Source: Chryseobacterium lathyri
Lineage (GTDB): Bacteria; Bacteroidota; Bacteroidia; Flavobacteriales; Weeksellaceae
Direction: 5' to 3'
DNA: 64,000 nt
Assembly: GCF_003290185.1 (NCBI RefSeq)
Contig: NZ_QNFY01000005.1
Location: forward strand, 124,001 to 188,000
The notes beneath the pieces were generated by a model, which was not told where the DNA came from, ran no database searches, and was given only the letters and a program-made list of their open reading frames with translations. The stretch's first letter is position 1, and each line of letters starts with the position of its first letter. Shown here piece after piece: positions 17,383 to 26,372 of this stretch. A program made the translations under genes and the position numbers.

Positions 17383-19785
17383 ATGGAAAACAAAGATTCA
17401 TTCGATAAAATAAAAGAGGGTAGTAGATTACCTTCTGCAGAACCTCCATATAAGTTGCTGGATTTGAAATTGAAACCGCCAAAAGCTTGGGCAGCTGGTG
17501 TTCCTGCTGTTATCCATTCATTGGACCAGTTGGTTCTCAATGCCTCGGTTCTTCGTGGAGGAAGAGCTCTTTTCAGTATGAATCAGTTTGATGGTTTCGA
17601 TTGCCCAAGCTGTGCGTGGCCTGACCCGGATGATGAGCGTTCAAGATTAGGAGAATATTGTGAAAACGGTGCAAAAGCTCTGGCGGAAGAAGCTACCTCA
17701 AAAAAGATCGGTGCAGAGTTTTTCAGAGAAAATTCGGTTTATGATTTAGCAAAACTGACGGATTTTGAAATCAGCCAGTTAGGAAGAATCGTGGAGCCAA
17801 TGTATTTACCGAAAGGAGGAACCCATTATCAGCCGATAAGTTGGGATAATGCCTTTACAAAAATTTCCGAAAAATTAAACGCTTTGAATTCGCCTAACGA
17901 AGCCATATTTTATACTTCAGGAAGAACCAGCAACGAAGCAACCTGGGTATATCAGTTGTTCGCCCGTGAATTCGGAACCAACAATTTCCCGGACTGCTCC
18001 AATATGTGCCACGAGACTTCCGGTTATGCGCTTTCAAGAAGCATAGGTATCGGAAAAGGAACCGTAAAGCTGGAAGACTTTTATGATACAGACCTCATCA
18101 TTATCATTGGTCAGAATCCGGGAACCAATTCGCCGAGAATGCTTTCCGCATTAACTAAAGGAAAGAAAAACGGAGTAAAAATTATGGCAATCAATCCGCT
18201 TCCTGAAGCCGGACTGAAAGGTTTCAGGAATCCACAGGAAGTTCGTGCTTTGCTCAATAAGCCTTATGAATTGTCGGATTTATATCTTCCTGTAAAAATT
18301 AACGGAGATATGGCACTTTTAAAGGCACTTCAAATTCTGGTATTGGAAGAAGAGGCTAAAAATCCGGGAAAAGTTCTTGACCACGATTTTATCATTAATA
18401 AAACTGCGGGCTTCAATGAATTGGTTGAAGAATTAAAATTGTATGACCTCAATTTTTTATCCGAGGAATGTGGAATTCCGATTGAAAATCTAAGGGAAGC
18501 CTCACAAATGATTGCCTCAAAAAAACGCATTATCATTTGTTGGGGAATGGGAATCACGCAGCAGCACAACGGAGTGGAAATGATTTATAATATCGTGAAC
18601 CTCCTGCTGATGAAAGGAAGCATAGGAATCCAGGGAGGAGGAGCCTGTCCTGTTCGAGGTCACAGTAATGTACAGGGAAACAGAACGCTGCTTATTAACC
18701 ACCATCCTACGACTGAACAACTGGACAGATTACAGGAATATTATGGCTTTAAAGTTCCGAGAGAAGGCGGTTATGATGTTGTGAATGCCCTGAAAGCGAT
18801 GCACGAAGAAAAGGTAAAATTTATGTTCTGCATGGGAGGTAATTTCCTTTCTGCAGCACCGGATACAACCTTTACGGCAGAAGCAATGCGGAAGCTGGAA
18901 ATGTCTGTAATCGTTTCTATAAAATTAAACAGAAATCATCTTATCCATGGGAAAGAAGCTCTTATTTTGCCGGTAATTTCCAGGAGTGAGAAAGATATGG
19001 TCAATGGAGAACTTCAGCACGTAAGTACAGAAAATTCAATGGGTGTTGTGGAATGGTCAAGAGGTGTTCTGGAGCCGATTTCTGAAAATCTGATCAATGA
19101 AACACACGTCGCCTGCAGAATGGCAAAAGCAGTTTTAGGTGAACGTTCTGTTGTAGATTGGGACAAATTTATCAACAGTTATGATGCCGTTCGTAATGAT
19201 ATCGAACAATGTATTCCCGGATTTGAAAACTATAACGAAAGGGTTGTTCAGAAAGGCGGTTTTTATCTTCCGAATGGACCAAGGGATGGTATTTTCAACA
19301 GTGAATTTTCCCCGGGAAAAGCTGCATTCAATATAACCGCCGTACCAGATAATTCTCTTGCAGATGATGAATACCTGATGGGAACCACCAGAACACACGA
19401 TCAGTTCAATACAGTTGTGTATGGTCTGAATGACCGTTACCGTGGGATTTTCAATGAAAGAAGAGTTGTCATGATGAATGAAAAAGATATAGAGAAAGCC
19501 GGTCTCAAAGAAGGTGACCACGTAGACCTTTTCAATTATGATGACGGAATTGAAAGAATTGCTCCTCTTTTTATTGTTGTAAAATATCCAATTCCTCAGA
19601 AAAGTACAATGACCTATTTTCCGGAAACCAATGTATTGGTATCCATCAATAATGTGGTTAATGGAGCTAATATGCCTGCTTCAAAATATGTCCGTATCAA
19701 AATCCGAAAGCATAGTCCCGAAATCTTTAAAAGGATTGATGATCATGTAATTGCTGCAGCCGGAACAAGCCTCGAACAACCATAA
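17383..19785 (+). CDS. FdhF/YdeP-family molybdopterin oxidoreductase
   Basis: The 800-residue protein has a CPSC pair near residue 65 (FDCPSCAWPDPDDERS), typical of the YdeP-like branch. The molybdopterin domain follows: HYQPISWDNAF, TSGRTSNEATW, then the active-site region NMCHETSGYAL with cysteine as probable molybdenum ligand, and VRGHSNVQGNRT. A C-terminal dinucleotide-binding domain follows (LMGTTRTHDQFNTVVYG). No TGA codon lies at the active site, so no selenocysteine is used. A full four-cysteine Fe-S motif of classic formate dehydrogenases is not apparent. The branch includes acid-resistance-linked proteins of unsettled substrate; fdhD next door supports a formate-dehydrogenase-like activity. 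Confidence 0.9.
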   Translation: MENKDSFDKIKEGSRLPSAEPPYKLLDLKLKPPKAWAAGVPAVIHSLDQLVLNASVLRGGRALFSMNQFDGFDCPSCAWPDPDDERSRLGEYCENGAKALAEEATSKKIGAEFFRENSVYDLAKLTDFEISQLGRIVEPMYLPKGGTHYQPISWDNAFTKISEKLNALNSPNEAIFYTSGRTSNEATWVYQLFAREFGTNNFPDCSNMCHETSGYALSRSIGIGKGTVKLEDFYDTDLIIIIGQNPGTNSPRMLSALTKGKKNGVKIMAINPLPEAGLKGFRNPQEVRALLNKPYELSDLYLPVKINGDMALLKALQILVLEEEAKNPGKVLDHDFIINKTAGFNELVEELKLYDLNFLSEECGIPIENLREASQMIASKKRIIICWGMGITQQHNGVEMIYNIVNLLLMKGSIGIQGGGACPVRGHSNVQGNRTLLINHHPTTEQLDRLQEYYGFKVPREGGYDVVNALKAMHEEKVKFMFCMGGNFLSAAPDTTFTAEAMRKLEMSVIVSIKLNRNHLIHGKEALILPVISRSEKDMVNGELQHVSTENSMGVVEWSRGVLEPISENLINETHVACRMAKAVLGERSVVDWDKFINSYDAVRNDIEQCIPGFENYNERVVQKGGFYLPNGPRDGIFNSEFSPGKAAFNITAVPDNSLADDEYLMGTTRTHDQFNTVVYGLNDRYRGIFNERRVVMMNEKDIEKAGLKEGDHVDLFNYDDGIERIAPLFIVVKYPIPQKSTMTYFPETNVLVSINNVVNGANMPASKYVRIKIRKHSPEIFKRIDDHVIAAAGTSLEQP

Positions 19786-19817
19786 AACATATTACTTAAG
19801 TAAATTATCATTTAGTA

Positions 19818-20735
19818 ATGATCATAAGAAAAAAAGAACACTGGTTCAGAATGCTTTTTGTGTGGCACGGTTCTGTTTTGCCTGCCTTGCTTCCCCGTTT
19901 GGGATTGCTTTTAATCCTTTCTTTATTGGTGACCTATTTTCATGGAATAATACTTTCATTTAAAGTTCCGTTAAATCCTGCGCCACTGACGCTGTTTGGC
20001 TTTGTACTGGCCTTATTCCTCGGGTTTAGAAATAATGCCAGTTATGACAGATTTTGGGAAGGAAGAAAATTATGGGGTGCCTTGTTAAATACTACACGTG
20101 CATTGACCCGGCAAGCAATGACTTTAAGCAATATAAAGAACAATACAATTTCTGTCCATAGCTTTGTTAACTTACTTAGCTCCTTTGTTTTTGCGCTGAA
20201 ACATCAACTTAGAGGAACAGATGCTTATGAAGATTTAAAATCAAGGCTTAATGAAGACCAACTGAAAATTGTTGCAGGATCAAAATATAAGCCGGCAGTT
20301 ATTATGCGGTTGCTTGCAGAATGGGTTCAGAAAGCGAAAGATCAAGGTTACTTAGATTCTATCCAACAGGCGCGTTTTGATGAGAATTTTGATAAGCTTT
20401 CTGATATTTTAGGAGGTTGTGAAAGATTGGTTTCTACCCCGATTCCTTACAGTTACCGTGTTCTGTTGCATCGAACGGTGTATATTTATTGTTTTTTGCT
20501 GCCTTTCGGTCTTGTAGATTCGCTGGGATGGTTTACGCCTCTTATTGTCGTATTTGTAGCTTATACATTTGTTGCATTTGAAGCGATTGCAGATGAAATT
20601 GAGGAGCCTTTTGGAACAGATGCGAATGATTTAGCCTTGAACAGTATGTGTATTATGATTGATGAGACCATTCATGAGATGGTGGGAGAACATATTGCTG
20701 TTTCTCAGAAAATGACTCAGAATATTATTGATTGA
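19818..20735 (+). CDS. Bestrophin-family anion channel
   Basis: The 305-residue membrane protein has the bestrophin/UPF0187 signatures LGFRNNASYDRFWEGRKLWG near residue 73 and IADEIEEPFGTDANDLALN near residue 260. There are four hydrophobic segments, two near each end. Family members are pentameric chloride or bicarbonate-permeable channels in the inner membrane. It ends the operon 32 bp after the molybdoenzyme gene. Passage of an anion used or produced by that enzyme, such as formate or bicarbonate, would be a natural link but is inference. Confidence 0.88.
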   Translation: MIIRKKEHWFRMLFVWHGSVLPALLPRLGLLLILSLLVTYFHGIILSFKVPLNPAPLTLFGFVLALFLGFRNNASYDRFWEGRKLWGALLNTTRALTRQAMTLSNIKNNTISVHSFVNLLSSFVFALKHQLRGTDAYEDLKSRLNEDQLKIVAGSKYKPAVIMRLLAEWVQKAKDQGYLDSIQQARFDENFDKLSDILGGCERLVSTPIPYSYRVLLHRTVYIYCFLLPFGLVDSLGWFTPLIVVFVAYTFVAFEAIADEIEEPFGTDANDLALNSMCIMIDETIHEMVGEHIAVSQKMTQNIID

Positions 20736-20792
20736 TGCTTAAAAAAGAAGATGATTATTACTTCTGAATGATTTTAAATTAAGAAGTATTTA

Positions 20793-21827
20793 TTATATTT
20801 TTTGAATGCCGTCTTTTAAAGAAAATACTTCCTTTTCAGGAAAGCTCTTTTTTATTTTTCTTACCGCTTCTGTACTTCGCTTCCCGGATTGACAATAAAC
20901 CAGAATAGGTTTTGAACAACCCGAAATATAATCTGAATGATCCTGTAATTCTTCTGCAGGAAGATTGATTCCTCCTATATTAAACTGTTCATGCTCTTGC
21001 GATGTACGGACATCTATGATTTCAAAATGATCTTTCTTCTGCATCAGCTGCTCAAACGTAACGGTCTCAACAGCCTGAGGTAAAGCTGTAATCTGCACAG
21101 AAGTTTTTCTTAATTTAATAATCTGTGTTTTGCCGTTCAGAACATTCATCATCCAGAGTTTTCCTGCCAATGAATCCTCGGGATTTGTAAAATATTTTAT
21201 GGCTTCATTAGCCTGCATACATCCTATAATTCCTGCCAGCGTAGGAAGCACGCCGCCTTCTCTGCAGTTCGGAACCTGTGATTCTTCCGCGTTCGGAAAA
21301 ACATCACGGTAATTGGGAGAGTAAGTACCGTCTTTCTGTATAACATTCCAGATACTTACCTGGCCTTCGTATTGGTAAATAGCGCCATATACTAAAGGTT
21401 TTCCTGTCAATACACAAGCGTCATTCAGCAAACATTTTGTTTCAAAATTATCAGTTCCTTCAATGATTAAATCAAATTCAGAAATCAAATCCATTACATT
21501 TTCAGAAGTTACCCGAAAATTGAAAGGAATGATTTTTACCGATGGATTTTGTCGCTGTAATTTTGTAGCGGCAATGTCAACTTTTGATTTTCCAATATCT
21601 TCCGGAGCATATAAAATCTGGCGGTGCAGATTGCTTTCGGAGACTGTATCATCATCCGCAAGACCAATTGTCCCTAGACCTGAAGAAGCAAGATATTGTG
21701 CCGAAGGACAGCCCAATCCGCCCATACCTACTATCAGAATTTTAGCATTTTTAAGTAATTCCTGGGAAGAAACACCAAATCCGGGTAAAGCCATCTGGCA
21801 ATGATAACGTTCAAGCGGGTCACTCAT
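20793..21827 (-). CDS. moeB: MoeB/ThiF-type adenylyltransferase with C-terminal rhodanese domain
   Basis: The 344-residue protein has an E1-like domain (residues 1-240) with the nucleotide loop GMGGLGCPSAQYLASSG near residue 33, the arginine finger in NLHRQILY, and the conserved cysteine in PNCREGGVLP near residue 187. A rhodanese domain (about 255-344) carries the active-site loop YCQSGKRST. It activates the MoaD C-terminus and may supply sulfur. The two CxxC zinc pairs of E. coli MoeB are absent: the first pair is replaced by SPNYRDVF and no cysteines lie near residue 240. It is the last gene of the minus-strand operon. Confidence 0.88.
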   Translation of the reverse strand: MSDPLERYHCQMALPGFGVSSQELLKNAKILIVGMGGLGCPSAQYLASSGLGTIGLADDDTVSESNLHRQILYAPEDIGKSKVDIAATKLQRQNPSVKIIPFNFRVTSENVMDLISEFDLIIEGTDNFETKCLLNDACVLTGKPLVYGAIYQYEGQVSIWNVIQKDGTYSPNYRDVFPNAEESQVPNCREGGVLPTLAGIIGCMQANEAIKYFTNPEDSLAGKLWMMNVLNGKTQIIKLRKTSVQITALPQAVETVTFEQLMQKKDHFEIIDVRTSQEHEQFNIGGINLPAEELQDHSDYISGCSKPILVYCQSGKRSTEAVRKIKKSFPEKEVFSLKDGIQKI

Positions 21828-21850
21828 ATGTTTTTTATCTTCGGTTAAAT

Positions 21851-22453
21851 CTATTTTCTTAAAATTTCCTTTGCCTTTGCCATATCTTCAGGTGTGTTCA
21901 CATTCATCAAAGCTTCTGGGTTACCAGGTTTCAGGATTAATGTATCACTGTTGATCAGAACTTTTCTTGGACAGGTATTTCCTGATCCTAAAAAATTGAG
22001 GAGCAGAGGATAACTTTTAGGTTCCCAAATGGTAATCAACGGTTCTGGAAGCCCATCAAACGGGCTTTCATAAGTGGTTGCTGCTTTTTCGGTATTTCTG
22101 CTTTCAATTAAAAATTCTAAAGATTTTTTATCCAATAAAGGTAAGTCGCAGGCAACGACTAACCATGCTTTATCTCTTTGAGAGCGCAACGCCGAAAGTA
22201 TGCCGCCGAAAGGTCCCATATTCAGAAAAGTATCGGTAAGGGGCTTGTAATCCGTATCAAAATTTTCCAGTTGGTCTTGTCTGCAGGAAATAAAAACCTC
22301 CTCACAAAATGGAGCTAAAAGATCAGCCGCAAAATACCGCTGCTCTTTGCCATGCCAATTGATTTTATCTTTAGGATTTCCCATTCGCTGGCTTTTTCCT
22401 CCTGCCAGTATCAGTCCGTTTAATTTGGGGAAATCAGTCTCTTTTGAAATCAT
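21851..22453 (-). CDS. mobA: Molybdenum cofactor guanylyltransferase (NTP transferase)
   Basis: The 200-residue nucleotidyltransferase has the signature LILAGGKSQRMGNPKDKI near residues 14-31, then GPFGGILSALRS and VACDLPLLDKKSLEFL, which holds the metal-binding DLP. MobA adds GMP to molybdopterin to make the bis-MGD cofactor that FdhF-type enzymes use. It overlaps the 3' end of moaC by 20 bp. Confidence 0.9.
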   Translation of the reverse strand: MISKETDFPKLNGLILAGGKSQRMGNPKDKINWHGKEQRYFAADLLAPFCEEVFISCRQDQLENFDTDYKPLTDTFLNMGPFGGILSALRSQRDKAWLVVACDLPLLDKKSLEFLIESRNTEKAATTYESPFDGLPEPLITIWEPKSYPLLLNFLGSGNTCPRKVLINSDTLILKPGNPEALMNVNTPEDMAKAKEILRK

Positions 22454-22910
22454 TTTTTCCTCCTGTTTTTTCGATGAGTTGTATTTCTTTTATCACAATG
22501 TCATGGCTCATTGCTTTGCACATATCGTAAATGGTAAGTGCAGCAACAGAAGCTCCTGTCAGTGCTTCCATTTCGATACCTGTTTTTGCTTCAATCTCTG
22601 CAGTACAATAGATTTCAATTTCATTTTGAGAGCTGATTTCAATATCTATTTCACAGTTATCCATGCCGATCGGATGGCAGAGAGGAATCAGATCACCGGT
22701 TTTTTTTGCTGCCATTATTCCTGCAATGATTGCAGTCTGGAAAACAGAACCTTTTTTAGTTTTAAAATCATCCTTTTGAAGCGCTTCCAGAATGTTTTCA
22801 GGAAGTACCACAATGGCTTTGGCAGTTGCTTTCCGGTGGGTAATTTTTTTACCGCCTACATTCACCATACCCGGCTGTTCCTTTTTATTAAGATGTGAAA
22901 AATTTGTCAT
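22434..22910 (-). CDS. moaC: Cyclic pyranopterin monophosphate synthase
   Basis: The 158-residue protein matches MoaC end to end. It has MVNVGGKKITHRKATA at the N-terminus, then AGIMAAKKTGDLIPLCHPI near residue 65 and GIEMEALTGASVAALTIYDMCKA near residue 112. It converts the MoaA product to cyclic pyranopterin monophosphate. It lies 7 bp downstream of moeA and overlaps mobA. Confidence 0.95.
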   Translation of the reverse strand: MTNFSHLNKKEQPGMVNVGGKKITHRKATAKAIVVLPENILEALQKDDFKTKKGSVFQTAIIAGIMAAKKTGDLIPLCHPIGMDNCEIDIEISSQNEIEIYCTAEIEAKTGIEMEALTGASVAALTIYDMCKAMSHDIVIKEIQLIEKTGGKNDFKRD

Positions 22911-22917
22911 AAATACA

Positions 22918-24117
22918 TTAAAAATTATATTTCCAGATTCTATATACTTCGCCTTTCTTAAACTCAGTTTTTTCCAGGGGAAGTTCTATGAACGCATGAG
23001 TCTCTGCGAGATGGGAAAAGTCTCCGGAACCATTGGTATTTACTGATTCGGCGATTAATTGTCCCGATGGGTTCACACTGAGTTTTACCTGCGCAAAATA
23101 CTGAAGTGGAGATGGAAAATCTATATCATTTTGCAAAACGGCATATTGTGCTGTTTCCAGGATCTCCAAAGATTTTTCCAACCAGGGAATAAAATACCGG
23201 TGCAGACACATAAATACGGAAACCGGGTTTCCCGGAAATGCAAAAATCAATTTTTCGTTTTGGCTTTTTCCAAACCAGAACGGTTTTCCCGGTCTTTGTT
23301 TTATTTTATGAAAAATTTTCTCTACTCCCAGTTCTTCGCAGGCTTTGGGCAGATAATCGAATTTCCCCATAGAAACCCCGCCGCTCATCAGCAAAATATC
23401 ATAATTTTCGATACATTGGGAAAGTTCCTTTTTTATAAATTCAAAATCATCATTCCAATGCAGCCAGTCAGCACTTATTCTGTATTTTTCCAAAACGGAT
23501 TTTATAGTAATTCCGTTGGAGCGTCTTAACTGAAATGGAGTAGGGATCGTTTCAGGTGGCACCATTTCGTCTCCTGTGGAAATAATGGCTACTTTGGGAA
23601 GTCTTTTCACTGTTAGAAATGTTTTTCCCACTGACGCAGCAATCCCGAGAATAGATGGAGTAATGAGCTGATTGGCTTTTACCAATATTTCTCCTGCCTT
23701 TTTATCTCTTCCTTTCAGATGGATATTCTGTCCTTTTTTAACATCGATAGTAATGCTTGCAATATTGTTATTTATCAAAATATCTTCATAGCGTATGACA
23801 GTGTCCATTGAAGAATCCAAAGCTGCTCCGGTCATAATTTCTATGCATTCGTTTTCGTCATCAATAGAAACCGGAACTTCTCCCGCTGCCTGTACAGCTT
23901 TGATGGTAAAGGTGCGAATTCCTTTTTCAAACGAATTAAAACTGATGGCAATTCCATCTACTGTTGACCTGTCAAATGGCGGCAAATCGCGATCAGCCAA
24001 AATATTTTCTGCTAAAATTCTTCCTAAGGCATTTTCATAGAAAATCTCCTCGGTTCCGAAGTCTTTGATTTGGGAAAGTATAATCTCTTCTGCCTGCTGT
24101 ACGCTGATCATTTCCAT
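22918..24117 (-). CDS. moeA: Molybdopterin molybdotransferase
   Basis: The 399-residue protein has the four-domain MoeA architecture. Landmarks are LPPFDRSTVDGIA near residue 40, the MoCF-binding core with IISTGDEMV near residue 180, LMSGGVSMGKFDYL near residue 243, and FAFPGNPVSVFMC near residue 293. It inserts molybdate into adenylated molybdopterin. It starts 2 bp after the moaA stop. No separate mogA/moaB adenylyltransferase gene is present in the window. Confidence 0.95.
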   Translation of the reverse strand: MEMISVQQAEEIILSQIKDFGTEEIFYENALGRILAENILADRDLPPFDRSTVDGIAISFNSFEKGIRTFTIKAVQAAGEVPVSIDDENECIEIMTGAALDSSMDTVIRYEDILINNNIASITIDVKKGQNIHLKGRDKKAGEILVKANQLITPSILGIAASVGKTFLTVKRLPKVAIISTGDEMVPPETIPTPFQLRRSNGITIKSVLEKYRISADWLHWNDDFEFIKKELSQCIENYDILLMSGGVSMGKFDYLPKACEELGVEKIFHKIKQRPGKPFWFGKSQNEKLIFAFPGNPVSVFMCLHRYFIPWLEKSLEILETAQYAVLQNDIDFPSPLQYFAQVKLSVNPSGQLIAESVNTNGSGDFSHLAETHAFIELPLEKTEFKKGEVYRIWKYNF

Positions 24118-24119
24118 AA

Positions 24120-25106
24120 TTATCCTCCTATTGTTGCCATTGACTGATGGATTTGTGAGGCGGTTAAACTCAGTTTCTGAGCTTCCCAGCCGTCTTTCGG
24201 TTTTTTGTGTATGCTGCTGATAATGATGTTTTTCAACTCTTCATCTGTTTTTCCCATACGGATTTCATCTTTTAGGTTGACACCGGTTCCTTCATATAAA
24301 CAGGTTCTGAGAATACCGGAAGGGGTGATCCTTATTCTGTTGCAGTCTCCGCAAAATGAACGGGTATAAGCTGCAATGATCCCAATATTTCCTGCAAAGC
24401 CTGGGATCTTATAGCTGTAAGACGTTGAGCTTTTAGGATCATCTGTCTTTTGGATTTCTGGGAAATGATCTTTAATATAGCTGTAAATTTGTGTAAAATT
24501 CCATTTCAGGGAAATATCAGTATCACTTCCGTTAAAAGGCATTTCTTCAATAAAGCGGACATCTACCGGAAGCTCTTTTGCGAGCATGACCAATGGAATG
24601 ATATCCTCAGTATTTTCCCCTTCCATGACTACCGTGTTGATTTTTACTTTTATATGATGTTGTAATAAGCTGTCTAAAGTTTTCATCACCTGATCAAAAC
24701 TATTTCTTCTGGTGATCCGGAAAAAGCGTTCCTTATCGAGTGTATCAAGGCTTAAGTTGACAGATTTGATCCCGAATTTTTTAAGTTGCGGAATATACTG
24801 TTCAGTAAGAAGACCGTTGGTTGTTATACTGAGATCGGTAAGTCCATCTAATTGCGATATATTTTGGATGAGTTCAATACTGTTTTTTCTGACAAAAGGC
24901 TCTCCTCCTGTTATCCTGATTTTATCTACTCCCAATTCTGTAAATACCGAACAGATTCTGAGCATTTCTTCGTCAGTCATTAATTCCTTTTGCTTAATCC
25001 AGGTAAGACCGTTTTCCGGCATACAGTAGGTGCAGCGGAGATTACACCGGTCTACAATAGCAAGCCGAAGATAGTTTATGCTCCTTCCAAATTGATCTGT
25101 CAACAT
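24120..25106 (-). CDS. moaA: GTP 3',8-cyclase (radical SAM)
   Basis: The 328-residue radical SAM enzyme has the first cluster motif CNLRCTYC at residues 17-24. The second cluster is in FCGDCNRIRITPSGILRTCL near residue 255. The C-terminal tail MATIGG ends in the Gly-Gly required for activity. It begins molybdopterin synthesis from GTP. It is the first gene of a tight five-gene operon, with a -7 box 23 bp upstream and an AraC regulator transcribed divergently. Confidence 0.96.
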   Translation of the reverse strand: MLTDQFGRSINYLRLAIVDRCNLRCTYCMPENGLTWIKQKELMTDEEMLRICSVFTELGVDKIRITGGEPFVRKNSIELIQNISQLDGLTDLSITTNGLLTEQYIPQLKKFGIKSVNLSLDTLDKERFFRITRRNSFDQVMKTLDSLLQHHIKVKINTVVMEGENTEDIIPLVMLAKELPVDVRFIEEMPFNGSDTDISLKWNFTQIYSYIKDHFPEIQKTDDPKSSTSYSYKIPGFAGNIGIIAAYTRSFCGDCNRIRITPSGILRTCLYEGTGVNLKDEIRMGKTDEELKNIIISSIHKKPKDGWEAQKLSLTASQIHQSMATIGG

Positions 25107-25128
25107 TTAAATATAATAAGTCTTATTA

Positions 25129-25136
25129 CAAATATA
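25129..25136 (-). promoter_or_regulatory. -7 promoter box for the moaA operon
   Basis: On the minus strand the bases read TATATTTG, matching TAnnTTTG, and lie 23 bp upstream of the moaA ATG. The -33 position reads TTTTCG, a weak match. No Moco-riboswitch-like structure is evident in the short leader. Confidence 0.5.
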
Positions 25137-25213
25137 CTGAATGTTTTTCTTCGAAAACGGTAATTCTATACTTGCAGATAATAGACAATATTTATTTCAC
25201 AATTCCGGATATT

Positions 25214-25227
25214 AATGAGTATTATCG
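25214..25227 (+). promoter_or_regulatory. AATGAGTATTATCG motif upstream of the AraC regulator
   Basis: It differs by one base from 14617-14630, upstream of the tauE-moaDE-fdh operon. It lies in the divergent moaA/araC intergenic region, 35 bp before the regulator start. Confidence 0.35.
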
Positions 25228-25261
25228 AATTTAAGTAACTTTATCGGACATTAAATAAGGG

Positions 25262-26104
25262 ATGCAACAAAAGAATAATTCAGCTGTATTGAAAAAAGAG
25301 GATAAAAAAGACATTGATGTTATTTATCAGGGCGAAATAAGTTCTTCCGAGCTTAACCGTTTTCCTGACAATTCTTTCACAATCATTATTTTAGATGAAT
25401 GTATTGATGGTAACTGTATTACGGATATTGATACGTATACCTTAAATTCCCGGCAACTATTTGTTCATCTCCCTAAAAGGAAATATATATGGAACCTGCC
25501 TTTGCATGCGAGTGGCAGAAGGCTGATCATTAATGATTCTATTCTTGAAACATTTTCTCCAACATTAAAACATACTTTTTCACCTCACAGTACATACGAA
25601 ATGATCCAGTCTAACGAAGAAGCTTATGAAAAATTCAGTATGGAATTTGATGCGATTCGTAAAGAAATACATTCGGAAGTTGTATTTCCGGAACTTATTA
25701 ATGCAAGGGTAAGACTTTTGGCGTTAATGATTAACCTTTGGATAGAGCAGATGCATGGAAAATCTGCATTGAGTGATTACAATAATCCTGCTTTCCGGTT
25801 CCATGAACTTGTCGAAACCTATTACAAAACGCAAAAAGGTGTCGCCTTTTATGCTGAAGAGCTATGCATTACTCCCAATTATCTAGGAGTTCTGTGCAGA
25901 AAGCAATATAAAATATCTCCATTAGAATTTATAAGACAAAGGATATTATTGGAAGCAAAAAAATTATTACACAGTTCAAATAAGTCAATTAAAGAAATAG
26001 CTTTTGAGCTTGGATTTAATAATTTCTCTCATTTTTCCTATTTTTTCAGAAAACAAACAGGCTGGACTCCCAAGAGTTACAGAATGACTATGGGAAAAAG
26101 TTAA
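25262..26104 (+). CDS. AraC-family transcriptional regulator
   Basis: The 280-residue protein has an N-terminal cupin-like region of unknown ligand (residues 1-170) and a C-terminal double helix-turn-helix (about 180-280). The latter shows YAEELCITPNYLGVLCRKQY, SIKEIAFELGFNNFSHFSYFF and the ending WTPKSYR typical of the family. It is divergent from moaA by 155 bp and is the only regulator in the molybdenum island, so it plausibly controls one or both operons. No direct evidence exists for a ligand. Confidence 0.88.
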   Translation: MQQKNNSAVLKKEDKKDIDVIYQGEISSSELNRFPDNSFTIIILDECIDGNCITDIDTYTLNSRQLFVHLPKRKYIWNLPLHASGRRLIINDSILETFSPTLKHTFSPHSTYEMIQSNEEAYEKFSMEFDAIRKEIHSEVVFPELINARVRLLALMINLWIEQMHGKSALSDYNNPAFRFHELVETYYKTQKGVAFYAEELCITPNYLGVLCRKQYKISPLEFIRQRILLEAKKLLHSSNKSIKEIAFELGFNNFSHFSYFFRKQTGWTPKSYRMTMGKS

Positions 26105-26218
26105 ATTTGATCAACATAGAAATAAAGATATTAAAGGTAGATACGGCAGAAAAGTTGATGTGCAGATTGAAATTTTGTCAATTCTAACTTTAAAATTCAA
26201 TTCTACATATCCCAATTG

Positions 26219-26302
26219 TAAAAGGTTGGGTCACACATTCTTATGGGCATAAAAAAGGGGACAACTATCAAATAGTGTCTCTGTAAGTGACTTGACAGGA
26301 TT
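26219..26302 (-). repeat. Decayed tRNA-Arg 3' end with its terminator (orphan)
   Basis: This stretch aligns with the 3' flanks of both tRNA-Arg genes (35477-35550 and 43497-43580). It includes the A-run, the hairpin (GGGGACAACTATCAAATAGTGTCTC) and TAAGTGA, then about 14 degenerate bases of the tRNA itself ending in CAGGATT. The rest of the tRNA is missing. It looks like the scar of an integration or of a recombination between tRNA copies. Confidence 0.7.
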
Positions 26303-26304
26303 AT

Positions 26305-26372
26305 CCCCGAACTCTTTGGCTGCTGATCTTAATTGGATTCCACGGGTATTTTGTTGATTTATAATGTTTTAT
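26305..26372. repeat. 68-bp dispersed repeat, copy 2
   Basis: It matches 13370-13437 with six transitions. It begins two bases after the tRNA-Arg remnant, so the junction of the two repeats is probably an ancient recombination point. The remaining gap to 26756 shows no gene or clear signal beyond AT-rich DNA. Confidence 0.85.

Noticed and set aside
18000..18015. Selenocysteine in the FdhF-like enzyme
   Set aside because: The active-site codon is TGC (cysteine) in NMCHE. No TGA or SECIS-like structure is involved.
25107..25261. Moco riboswitch upstream of moaA
   Set aside because: The leader after the -7 box is about 20 bases, too short for the known aptamer, and no matching stems were seen.
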